Positions 18,217 through 24,532 of a DNA stretch of 25,027 nucleotides are shown piece by piece. The first letter of the stretch is position 1. Every line of letters starts with the position of its first letter. The position numbers and the translations under genes were made by a program. Below the pieces are notes generated by a model that was not told the DNA's origin, ran no database searches, and was given only the letters and a program-made list of their open reading frames with translations. Source of the stretch: a virus; the IMG/VR virus record IMGVR_UViG_3300048091_000383, positions 1 to 25,027 of that record, one strand, 5' to 3'.

Positions 18217-18714
18217 CTATCCAACGAGATAAGGATAAGTTTGACAGTTCTGCGAGAAAGCTGATGAATAAGCACCAGCTATGGCACGCAAAATATCAAC
18301 AGATTGAATATCTTTAATACTTCCAATAGCCATTGGGCCGACGTTAAACGTCAGGCCAGTGACCACAAGTTTATCCAAAGCGCCGAGTGCCTCGTCTATA
18401 TTCTTTGGTACCTGGTTAGTAAACTCACCACTGCTTTGTTGCACAAGCAGATGAAGATCCTGTTCGACCTCTTCTGGCAGACGGAACAAATGGTAGCTAC
18501 CAACACTTAAGTGCTCATCGTGAAGACGACGTGCTGCCTCTAGCACACCGTGATACTGAGCCAGGGAAGTGGTTTTGGAAAAAACCGGCTCCAAGAAGAG
18601 ACGACTCGACGCCTCATAAAAAGCTGTTGGCCACCAAGCAAAGTTTGCGCGTTCGCCTAGATACCCAATCAGGACGCGCAATTGTAGAAGTGTTGAAAGG
18701 TATGATTCCGTCAT
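18217..18714 (-). CDS. brxE: BrxE-like small BREX protein
   Basis: 165 aa. The order of motifs (LLQLRVLIGYLGE, then WWPTAFY, then FLEP and AQYHGVLEAARRLHDEH) matches my memory of BrxE, the first gene of type 6 BREX loci, whose molecular role is unknown. It lies 2 nt before brxA. No enzymatic motif, signal peptide or membrane segment is visible. The gene is clearly more AT-rich than the core of the operon. If it is not BrxE it is at least a BREX-associated small protein, judging by the tight linkage. The BrxE name needs a profile search. Confidence 0.65.
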   Translation of the reverse strand: MTESYLSTLLQLRVLIGYLGERANFAWWPTAFYEASSRLFLEPVFSKTTSLAQYHGVLEAARRLHDEHLSVGSYHLFRLPEEVEQDLHLLVQQSSGEFTNQVPKNIDEALGALDKLVVTGLTFNVGPMAIGSIKDIQSVDILRAIAGAYSSAFSQNCQTYPYLVG

Positions 18715-18760
18715 CTCATCTTATCCAGTAACTATTGCTTCATCGGCATCCGCACACCTG

Positions 18761-18958
18761 TCAATTTTCGTCGGCGGATTTGCTTTCGTCAGCTGCACCG
18801 GACTTTACCCATGCATCAACATCCATACGCTGGAACTTCCAGAAGCGCCCCACCCGATGAGCCGGCATCTCTTTTTTCGAGATCCATGCGTACACACTGT
18901 CTTTGCTAACCCCGAGATGTTCAGCAATCTCCTCAACTGACAACCAACGGTCTGACAT
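18761..18958 (-). CDS. excisionase/MerR-type HTH regulator (helix-turn-helix 17)
   Basis: 65 aa. A compact winged HTH of the excisionase/AlpA type: WLSVEEIAEHLGVSKDSVYAWISKKEMPAHRVGRFWKFQRMDVDAWV covers nearly the whole protein, with a short acidic tail. GAGG lies 8 nt upstream of the ATG. It is the first gene of the BREX operon, 46 nt before brxE, so it is a good candidate for the operon's regulator. It differs from the WYL-type BrxR regulator of many type 1 loci. It could instead be a remnant excisionase of the island, but no integrase is present in the window. Confidence 0.85.
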   Translation of the reverse strand: MSDRWLSVEEIAEHLGVSKDSVYAWISKKEMPAHRVGRFWKFQRMDVDAWVKSGAADESKSADEN

Positions 18959-19005
18959 AGTGTTGCCTCATCAATAGCGATTTGGTCATGATCTCATGAT
19001 GGTTG

Positions 19006-19043
19006 CCCAATGTAAATGGGATTTGGCCGGATTAGATGGGATT
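19006..19043. repeat. candidate operator: near-palindrome plus 20-bp-spaced direct repeat
   Basis: CCCAATGTAAATGGG (19006-19020) is an imperfect inverted repeat. ATGGGATT occurs at 19016-19023 and again at 19036-19043, exactly 20 bases (two helical turns) apart, and each copy is followed within a few bases by CCGG. The spacing fits cooperative binding by a small HTH protein such as the gene just downstream. Confidence 0.4.
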
Positions 19044-19177
19044 ACGAACCGGAAATGCAAACTCGGCAACATGACAAAAATGCATGCCTACCATAGGGAC
19101 GACTACAGTTGAGTGAATACGCACCGAACCAATTTCCCACTAGTCCCTGGCCAACAAAAACTGCAGACCTTGTCTTT

Positions 19178-19212
19178 GGATGTAACTCGGGATGTAACCT
19201 TCTTCGTGTAAC
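19178..19212. repeat. short direct repeats GGATGTAAC
   Basis: GGATGTAAC occurs at 19178-19186 and 19190-19198 (12-base period), with a third partial copy TGTAAC at 19207-19212. The role is unknown. It could be a recombination-site arm or binding site near the island edge. Confidence 0.35.
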
Positions 19213-19224
19213 CACCGAGGTTAC

Positions 19225-19235
19225 CGTTTAAAGAC
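19225..19235. repeat. target-site duplication of the IS, left copy
   Basis: CGTTTAAAGAC, 11 bases, immediately outside the left inverted repeat. An identical copy lies at 20713-20723. Confidence 0.95.
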
Positions 19236-19252
19236 CACCCCTTTCAAGGTCT
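19236..19252 (+). repeat. IS left terminal inverted repeat
   Basis: CACCCCTTTCAAGGTCT, perfectly complementary to the right end at 20696-20712. Confidence 0.95.
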
Positions 19253-20632
19253 TTAGAAAATTCTCCCATTCTTGAGCACCTGCGCAGTGGAAACGTGTTT
19301 GCGGGCCTCTGCGCCAGACACGTAGCCCGGCTTTTTGGGCACCTTCGGGCCGCGCTTGTGTTTGCGTAGTCTGAGCGGGTCAGCATGTTCGGCGACCTGC
19401 AGCAGCAAGTTCGCCAACTCGCCGGCATTGAGATTGTCGTAGCGCTGCCAATCGCCGCTGGGAAGCGCGATCATCATGCCTTCATAGGCGGCCTTGATCT
19501 CCAATGCGAGATAGAAGGCCGATAGTTCGATCTCGCCGGTTTGGTCCAGTTGATGGCGAACCGTGATGGCGCGTTCGATCAGCGCGAGCACGTTATAGGC
19601 CAATACGGCAACGCCAAATGCCAGCAATGCGGCGCGCGGGTGTCCCAATGCTGCGATTTCGCTGTTCAAGGCCGCTTCAAGGCGCTGGAACATATTTTCG
19701 ATCCGCCAGCGCCTGCGGTAAAGGGATGCGATGTATTCAGCGCTGAATGCCGACTCAGGCAGGTTGGTCAACAGCCGGATTACTGTATCGCCATCGTCGG
19801 TCGGCTTGTCCAGTTGTAGCTCGATACGACGTAAAAACACGACCTCGCCTTGCTCGGTACGGATGCTGACTAACTGCTCCGAAACGACGCCAGTGTCAAC
19901 GCGCCCACAGGGACGCATTTCAGAGCAAGCGATGGGGTTGGGCGTACGACCATGCTCGCGTACGATGAAAGCGCTACCGTGCCGATGCCAGCCAGACAGG
20001 ATGGGTCTGGTGCTGAAGTTGCGATCGGCGATCCACAGTTCACCGGGTTGTGCACGTTCGAGTATCGGCGACATGCAGGCGCGCTCTTGGGCGTGAGCGT
20101 CTTCGCAAGGAATCATATCAATCACCAACCCGCTGTCCGGGTCGTAAACCACTAGCGAATGTCCCGGCAAGGCGGCACCGCGAAACTGGCGCAAGGGCTT
20201 GAGCCACTTCTCGCTTGCGGGCAGATGGTTGCCGTCCACAATGCGCAGGCGGTAGCCTTCCACGGTCGCCGCTCGGGTTGGCTGCATCGCATTTATGACC
20301 GACTCAAGCCGCTCATTGCTGCCTTGAACCAGCGCCCGAATAACACTCGGGTCGGTATGGTTGATCTTGTCATACAAAGCCGTGACCGATACCGGTAACC
20401 CTGCATACGCTTTGGCCGCGGCATGGAGCGATGGACGCAGCCCCATCGCTACAACCGACATGATCTCAACGACAGACGAAAACAGCAGCTCGCGCGTGTA
20501 CTGCAACCGCCGATGCCCTTCGAACACTGTGTCGATCCAGTTCCGGTCCAAGGTCCGCTGAACGGCTAATCTCGCCATCACGGGAACCGGTGCCCGCTCA
20601 GCAAAACGGGCCATTACGTCATCCAGCACCAT
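19253..20632 (-). CDS. IS4-family DDE transposase
   Basis: 459 aa. Catalyses cut-and-paste movement of the surrounding element. IS4-type DDE residues are visible: Asp in RIVDGNHL (about 133), Asp in LWIADRNF (about 203), and the YREK-like block YRRRWRIENMFQRL (Tyr about 305, Arg 308, Glu 312). The N-terminal 125 residues are the DNA-binding region. The length is normal for the family and the frame is unbroken, so it is probably active. A strong inverted repeat lies just upstream of the start. Confidence 0.95.
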   Translation of the reverse strand: MVLDDVMARFAERAPVPVMARLAVQRTLDRNWIDTVFEGHRRLQYTRELLFSSVVEIMSVVAMGLRPSLHAAAKAYAGLPVSVTALYDKINHTDPSVIRALVQGSNERLESVINAMQPTRAATVEGYRLRIVDGNHLPASEKWLKPLRQFRGAALPGHSLVVYDPDSGLVIDMIPCEDAHAQERACMSPILERAQPGELWIADRNFSTRPILSGWHRHGSAFIVREHGRTPNPIACSEMRPCGRVDTGVVSEQLVSIRTEQGEVVFLRRIELQLDKPTDDGDTVIRLLTNLPESAFSAEYIASLYRRRWRIENMFQRLEAALNSEIAALGHPRAALLAFGVAVLAYNVLALIERAITVRHQLDQTGEIELSAFYLALEIKAAYEGMMIALPSGDWQRYDNLNAGELANLLLQVAEHADPLRLRKHKRGPKVPKKPGYVSGAEARKHVSTAQVLKNGRIF

Positions 20633-20640
20633 GGCTTACT

Positions 20641-20677
20641 CCCGAACATGTCTGAAAAATACATTAGACATGTCGGG
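20641..20677. promoter_or_regulatory. inverted repeat upstream of the transposase start
   Basis: ACATGTCT (20646-20653) pairs with AGACATGT (20666-20673), extended by CCCG/CGGG outside one unpaired base. It lies 9-45 nt before the transposase ATG. It could form a hairpin that limits transposase translation from transcripts entering from outside, as known for IS10/IS50, or it could be an operator. Confidence 0.5.
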
Positions 20678-20695
20678 CTCGGGTTAATGCCCGAT

Positions 20696-20712
20696 AGACC
20701 TTGAAAGGGGTG
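20696..20712 (-). repeat. IS right terminal inverted repeat
   Basis: Complement of the 17-bp left end; perfect match. Confidence 0.95.
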
Positions 20713-20723
20713 CGTTTAAAGAC
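20713..20723. repeat. target-site duplication of the IS, right copy
   Basis: CGTTTAAAGAC, identical to 19225-19235. Confidence 0.95.
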
Positions 20724-20750
20724 CTGGTTAACTGATGCAACCAGAGATTT
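20724..20750 (+). terminator. weak Rho-independent terminator candidate
   Basis: CTGGTT (20724-20729) and AACCAG (20739-20744) form a 6-bp stem with a 9-nt loop. They are followed by AGATTTTT. Stability is low. It would stop plus-strand transcripts before the hcp region. Confidence 0.3.
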
Positions 20751-20763
20751 TTGCTATGTCGTC

Positions 20764-20801
20764 GTTGAACGACTTGTGCGGACCTATGACCGCAGTTCAA
20801 C
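20764..20801. other. two-tier inverted repeat upstream of hcp
   Basis: GTTGAAC (20764-20770) pairs with GTTCAAC (20795-20801). Inside it TGCGG (20777-20781) pairs with CCGCA (20790-20794), leaving a one-sided 6-nt bulge and an 8-nt loop. It lies about 100 nt before the hcp start. It may be a leader-RNA structure or a protein-binding site. It does not match integron attC core sites. Confidence 0.4.
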
Positions 20802-20897
20802 AGCCACTGTTGTGTCTGGTCTCTCAACCTTTTGAGGCCTGCCAAGCAGCAGTACCCCCGCCAAAGCCAGAATGCCTCACCACACAGCGGAGGCATC

Positions 20898-21385
20898 ATG
20901 GCAGCGGACTACTACCTACAGCTCGACGGCATCAAGGGCGAATCGACCGACAGCAAGCACCAAGGCTGGATCGAGTGCACGATGGTGCACTGGGAGATCA
21001 AGCAGCCCAAGAGCGCGACTGCATCGACTGGCGGTGGCCACACCGCCGAGCGTGCTGAACTCAGCGAGATCAGCATCAGCAAGCTGGTGGACCTGGCGTC
21101 CCCGCTGCTGGCGCAGACATGCGCTTGCGGGAAAACGATCCCGAAAGCAAAACTCGAAATGCTGCGCGCAGATGGCAACGGCGAGCCGATCAAGTATTTC
21201 GAGGTCGAGCTAGAGAACGTGCTGATCGGGCACTGGCGCCCAGCTTCGGTGGCGATTTCCCGACCGAGACCTTGGGACTCAAGTTCTCCAAGATCCGGTG
21301 GAAGTACACCCAGCAGAAGATCGTAGGCGGTAGCGCTGGCAACACGGCCGGCGGCTGGGACCTGGCGACGAACAGGATCGCATGA
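20898..21385 (+). pseudogene. hcp: type VI secretion tube protein Hcp, frameshifted
   Basis: Hcp forms the hexameric inner tube of the type VI secretion system and carries small effectors in its lumen. The start MAADYYLQLDGIKGES is supported by CGGAGG just upstream. The frame is good to about codon 112 (ELENVLIG). It then shifts: the expected continuation LAPSFGGDFPTETLGLKFSKIRWKYTQQK and the Hcp-type ending GGWDLATNRIA are in the next frame, ending at 21385. Restoring one G in the GGG at about 21228-21230 would give an intact 162-aa Hcp. As read, the product would end at 21326 with a wrong C-terminus. The cause is a true mutation or a sequencing error in a short G run. Confidence 0.88.
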
Positions 21386-21804
21386 TGCGCGCCACCGGAT
21401 CTGCCCCCAAGGCGAACCCGTCAAAGTCGCGCAAGGTCATCAAGGTCAACCTGACGGCGCAAATGGTAGATGCGTACGATGGGGGCGAACGCATCCATCG
21501 CTTTGAATGCGTCAGCGGCGACAAGGATCACCCGACCGATCGCGGCAAGTTCAAAATTCAGCGAAAGCACGAGATATACCGTAGCCGTGCTTACAATGTA
21601 CAGATGAACTACGCGATGTTCTTCACCGCAGATGGCAAGGCGCTGCACCAGTACCATGGCGCCGCACCCCTGAACGTCGTCCGCGCTTTCCGCAGCAGGG
21701 TAAGCGAGTGGTTCGGATCGCACGGATGTGTTCGCCTAACCGAAGCCGACGCACGGACACTGTTCGAATGGGCACCGCTCGGCACTGCCGTGGAGGTGTT
21801 TTGA
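21382..21804 (+). CDS. L,D-transpeptidase (YkuD) domain protein, candidate T6SS effector
   Basis: 140 aa. YkuD-fold enzymes cut or exchange peptidoglycan peptide cross-links. The active-site motif SHGCVRL is at about 113-119 (Cys 116), with YHG (His about 92) upstream and TDRGKFKI near 52-59. There is no signal peptide, which is odd for a housekeeping L,D-transpeptidase but right for a toxin loaded into Hcp. It overlaps the hcp stop by 4 nt and the next gene by 1 nt. Small L,D-transpeptidase effectors linked to type VI secretion (Tlde1) are known, and this may be one. Catalytic residues look intact. The enzymatic fold is clear; the effector role is inferred. Confidence 0.8.
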   Translation: MMRATGSAPKANPSKSRKVIKVNLTAQMVDAYDGGERIHRFECVSGDKDHPTDRGKFKIQRKHEIYRSRAYNVQMNYAMFFTADGKALHQYHGAAPLNVVRAFRSRVSEWFGSHGCVRLTEADARTLFEWAPLGTAVEVF

Positions 21805-22406
21805 TGCCGCATCCGTTTGGTATTCGGCCGCTGATTTTTGGCGCTGGACTCTTCATCGCGGGAGTAGCCTTGGGCATTGGATTGGCAGGCTGGGCGTCGT
21901 CGCGTTTGGACGGGAATATTCGCAAAGGCAGCACCTTGATGAGCATTCTCCCAGAATCCGTCATGTCGCTGACCTATGCGACCTCGCTTGGTATGACCAC
22001 CGCACAACGGTCCGCACCAGATGCGCCCTTTCAGATCTTGTCCACCTTTGCGGACGGGCGGCCAGTGCAACGCTGCAGTACAGCGGCGGCGGATATGGGC
22101 GAACGTCTGGACGACCTGGTGACACTGACCGCACGGCGCGGCCTCTCGCTTGAGCAGCGCGCCAGCGAGTTCCCAATACAGCTGGGCGTCATTGAAGTCC
22201 GCGACTCTACCATCGCTGAACCGTCTGGCCCTGTGCTGGTCTTCACCAACAAGGACAGGACCGCAGTTGCTGTCATTGTTGATGGACACGCCGCCGAGGT
22301 GACACTAGAGGTTACCAAGTTCGAGTGGCTCGAAACAGCCTGCTCAGGGCGTTCTCTTCAGGCCAAATACAGGCGTCCGGCTGCTTCCCTTGGGCCGGGG
22401 CAGTAG
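21804..22406 (+). CDS. membrane-anchored protein, candidate immunity protein
   Basis: 200 aa, start ATG in a TGATG overlap with the preceding stop. Residues about 9-29 (PLIFGAGLFIAGVALGIGLA) form a single N-terminal membrane anchor. The remaining 170 residues should face the periplasm. I do not recognise the soluble domain. A periplasm-facing partner directly after a peptidoglycan-targeting toxin is the normal arrangement for a type VI immunity protein, so that is the likely role. Confidence 0.65.
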   Translation: MPHPFGIRPLIFGAGLFIAGVALGIGLAGWASSRLDGNIRKGSTLMSILPESVMSLTYATSLGMTTAQRSAPDAPFQILSTFADGRPVQRCSTAAADMGERLDDLVTLTARRGLSLEQRASEFPIQLGVIEVRDSTIAEPSGPVLVFTNKDRTAVAVIVDGHAAEVTLEVTKFEWLETACSGRSLQAKYRRPAASLGPGQ

Positions 22407-22438
22407 TGTTCCCAGTTCAGCCCCTTAGCCCTCGCCAT

Positions 22439-22473
22439 TGCGATCCGCGCCTCGTTACCCTGCGCGGATCGCA
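22439..22473. terminator. strong hairpin between convergent genes
   Basis: TGCGATCCGCG (22439-22449) and CGCGGATCGCA (22463-22473) form a perfect 11-bp stem with a 13-nt loop, at the 3' end of the phage helicase gene and facing the end of the immunity-like gene. No T-run follows, so it is a hairpin that may stop or stabilise both transcripts rather than a classical Rho-independent terminator. Confidence 0.45.
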
Positions 22474-23348
22474 TAGCGGTTCGCCATCTCTCCGGCGGTT
22501 TCGAGGTACTGCTGCGATTCGATGTCGAACCAGAACCCGAACTTGCCCTCGTATTCGCCGTTGCGTTGCTTCTCGCACGCGACGATACAGGTTGGCTCAC
22601 CTTTGCCATCCCGCTCCGCTTTCTTGTTGCGCCACACGATAAACACGTTGTCCACCATGTCCGTGATCGCGCCAGCACCCTTGATGTCGAACTTCCCAGG
22701 CACGCTCATTTCGCTCTCGCCCTTGCGGACGTGGTGGACCAGGTGGATATGCACCTGGTGCGTTTGGGCGAATGCGCACAGCTCGTTCACAAAATCCTTC
22801 TGCGCGTTGTAATCATCCTCGCCGCGGACGCACTTCATCAGGCTGTCGATTACGAATTGCGTGATGCCGAACGTGCGCACCGCGTAGCGCATCACGGCGA
22901 TCAGCTTTCGCCATTCCACGGCTCCGACATGGTCATACATCCACAGGCGTCCGTCGGTCCAGCAGTGAAAATCGCACAAGAACTGACGCGTCGGATCGCG
23001 GCCGGCATACGCCTGGCGGCTCATGCGCTGCATCTGCTTGACCGGCTTCATCTCGAACGAAGCGACCATCACGCGTTCGCCCTGATAGCACAGGTCCAGT
23101 TCTACCTGCGACAAGAACATGCTCTTGCCGTGACCGTTGATGCCCGCCCACACGGAGACCTCGCCACGGCGAAACGCTACTTTCGACCGCGTTTTTTGCC
23201 ACAGCATGGTCGGCACAGCACGGGTGTCGGGAGGGGCGTAGAAAGCGTCAATGGTGTCCTGCAGCCAGTCCGATGCAGGGCGCACAACATGCGCCTCCTG
23301 TTCCTCCATGTAGGCAGCGAAATCGATATCGTCAGGGATCAGCTGCAT
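22455..23348 (-). CDS. phage DnaB/Twinkle-like replicative helicase ATPase
   Basis: 297 aa from ATG at 23348, chosen because GGAGG lies 8 nt upstream; an in-frame start at 23375 would add 9 residues. RecA-like core of a replicative helicase: Walker A GINGHGKS (about 69-76), Walker B QFVIDSL (about 164-170), and a later HLVHHVRKGE (about 202-211) with IKGAGAITDMVDNVFIVWR, typical of DnaB/Twinkle-type helicases. It lacks a long N-terminal primase domain. It overlaps the previous phage gene by 17 nt and likely works with the O-like initiator two genes upstream. Confidence 0.85.
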   Translation of the reverse strand: MQLIPDDIDFAAYMEEQEAHVVRPASDWLQDTIDAFYAPPDTRAVPTMLWQKTRSKVAFRRGEVSVWAGINGHGKSMFLSQVELDLCYQGERVMVASFEMKPVKQMQRMSRQAYAGRDPTRQFLCDFHCWTDGRLWMYDHVGAVEWRKLIAVMRYAVRTFGITQFVIDSLMKCVRGEDDYNAQKDFVNELCAFAQTHQVHIHLVHHVRKGESEMSVPGKFDIKGAGAITDMVDNVFIVWRNKKAERDGKGEPTCIVACEKQRNGEYEGKFGFWFDIESQQYLETAGEMANRYAIRAG

Positions 23349-23781
23349 AAGGCACACCTCCGGGGCCACGCGCATAGGTGCGGCCGGTTATAAAATCCTT
23401 GTTTTGAAAGTCCATCCACTTCAGGAAGTCCAGCTCACGCGTCCACATCGAGACCGGTTTGCCCACATCCTCTGCGGTCGGCACCAGATAGACGTGCGCG
23501 CCCCATTTGCCGCCCGGGTTCCACACGTCCAGGTTCGCGGGCTCCGCCAGAGCGATAGCCTTCAAGGTCAAAGCCCAGTTATCCAGGTCGCACACATACA
23601 CGCACACGTCGAGCCCGCGCACCCAGCGCCAGTCGTAGGCCATGCCCGGCTCTGCCAGCACGAGCGGCTGCTGCGTCAGTACCCGGCCACGCAGCGAAAC
23701 GATGACCAAACCGGCAGGGCGCAAGCCCTTCATACGTGCCTGCACGATCAGTGCTGCGTTCTGCGGAAGTGGCAGCGTCAT
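23332..23781 (-). CDS. phage protein of unknown function
   Basis: 149 aa, not recognised. It begins with a 4-nt overlap (ATGA) with the O-like gene and ends overlapping the helicase, so it is part of the replication module. No known motif, membrane segment or signal peptide is seen. Trp and Asp are frequent (WRWVRGLDVCVYVCDLDNW). Gene position suggests a helicase loader or primase accessory role, but the sequence itself does not show that. Confidence 0.6.
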   Translation of the reverse strand: MTLPLPQNAALIVQARMKGLRPAGLVIVSLRGRVLTQQPLVLAEPGMAYDWRWVRGLDVCVYVCDLDNWALTLKAIALAEPANLDVWNPGGKWGAHVYLVPTAEDVGKPVSMWTRELDFLKWMDFQNKDFITGRTYARGPGGVPYAADP

Positions 23782-24530
23782 TCCCAGTCCCTCTCGTCAC
23801 TCTTGCTGGAGAAGTCGAGTTCGCCCGCGTAGTTCGCGAATTTCGTCGCGTTGAACAATGTGGCCGGGCGTAGGTACACGCGCATTTTGTCGTCGTGCTG
23901 CCAGGCCGCGACCTTGGCGTCAATGACCGCGCGGCACTCGTCGATCGACGACTCGCCCAGGCGAGCCACGATCAGCAAAACAGTCGCCTTGAGCGGCTTG
24001 TAGCGCCTGCCGGTCTTCTCGTTCAGGTAATCGAGGATGGCAATGGCGTCCGACATATCGGACAATGTTTTACTTCCTTTAGACTCCTTTCCATTCCGTG
24101 GGCGAGTACTCGTCGACTGCTCGTCGATAATTCGGCGAGTAGTCGGCGAATTATCATCGACTGCTCCGCGAGTAATCAGCGAATGATCGGCTTGTACCTG
24201 CGCTTCCGGGACCGGATGGCGATAAGTAGGCTTCTCGATCTTCTGATGCCTCGTCCAGCCGGTTACCTGCCAGTAGCCCTTCCCGTCGACTTGATAGGGA
24301 TACAGCAGTCCCGCCACCACCAGCTCGTCGATCATGGCCTGGATCGTGCCATCGCCAATCTGGTCGGACGGGAACACTTCCATCTTCAGGCGCTTGGTGG
24401 AAGCCGGATGCACCCCGTGGTCGTCGCAAAAGGTCCAGATCCCGATGAACAGGAGACGCGCGACCAGCGAGCAGTCGGCGACCTGCTCCGAAGTCCAGAA
24501 CTCGGGTTTGATCGTGCGAATGCGGGCCAT
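23778..24530 (-). CDS. phage O-like replication initiator (Phg_2220_C domain)
   Basis: 250 aa from ATG at 24530, which lies 2 nt after the upstream stop; a GTG at 24545 is possible but less likely. N-terminal winged-helix type region (MARIRTIKPEFWTSEQVADCS and onward, about 1-100) as in phage replication proteins, then a variable linker (about 110-155). The C-terminal domain (about 160-245) matches the 'conserved phage C-terminal' family: LNEKTGRRYKP and KMRVYLRPATLFNATKFANYAGEL. The linker DNA contains iteron-like repeats, so this gene probably carries the phage origin, as the lambda O gene does. The N-terminal part should bind these repeats. Confidence 0.83.
   Translation of the reverse strand: MARIRTIKPEFWTSEQVADCSLVARLLFIGIWTFCDDHGVHPASTKRLKMEVFPSDQIGDGTIQAMIDELVVAGLLYPYQVDGKGYWQVTGWTRHQKIEKPTYRHPVPEAQVQADHSLITRGAVDDNSPTTRRIIDEQSTSTRPRNGKESKGSKTLSDMSDAIAILDYLNEKTGRRYKPLKATVLLIVARLGESSIDECRAVIDAKVAAWQHDDKMRVYLRPATLFNATKFANYAGELDFSSKSDERDWE
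24061..24098. other. AT-rich stretch beside iterons, candidate unwinding element
   Basis: AT-rich, strand-biased segment (purines on the coding strand) directly following the iterons in the direction of the gene. This is the arrangement seen in lambda ori. Confidence 0.45.
24102..24182. repeat. three iteron-like repeats with 33-bp period (candidate origin)
   Basis: GCGAGTA occurs at 24102, 24135 and 24168, exactly 33 bases apart. Each begins a 15-base unit of consensus GCGAGTANTCNNCGA. Between them are TCGTCGACTGCTC (24110) and TCATCGACTGCTC (24154), and the inverted pair GATAATTCG / CGAATTATC around the middle copy. The repeats lie in the linker of the O-like gene, giving an 11-residue protein repeat as by-product. 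Confidence 0.65.
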
Positions 24531-24532
24531 GA

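Larger units (their letters stand above)
18959..19235 (-). promoter_or_regulatory. upstream control region of the BREX operon
   Basis: 277 bases without a gene, between the HTH start and the insertion sequence. It should hold the BREX promoter, reading leftward. On the minus strand, TTGCAT and TCTAAT are spaced by 18 nt (around 19028-19057) and are a weak promoter candidate. Repeats in the region are listed separately. Most of 19060-19170 shows nothing I can name. Confidence 0.45.
19236..20712 (-). mobile_element. complete IS4-family insertion sequence, 1477 bp
   Basis: The element is bounded by perfect 17-bp terminal inverted repeats (CACCCCTTTCAAGGTCT at 19236-19252 and its complement at 20696-20712) and by an identical 11-bp target duplication. 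It holds one transposase gene reading leftward, whose stop codon directly abuts the left repeat. Intact ends, duplication and reading frame point to a recent insertion. It separates the BREX upstream region from the hcp cassette. Confidence 0.95.

Noticed and set aside
20764-20801. Integron attC site
   Set aside because: The outer arms are GTTGAAC/GTTCAAC rather than the RYYYAAC and GTTRRRY core pattern, and no integron integrase or cassette array is nearby.
24102-24182. CRISPR array
   Set aside because: The 33-bp repeats are adjacent and degenerate within a coding frame; no constant repeat separated by unique spacers and no cas genes.
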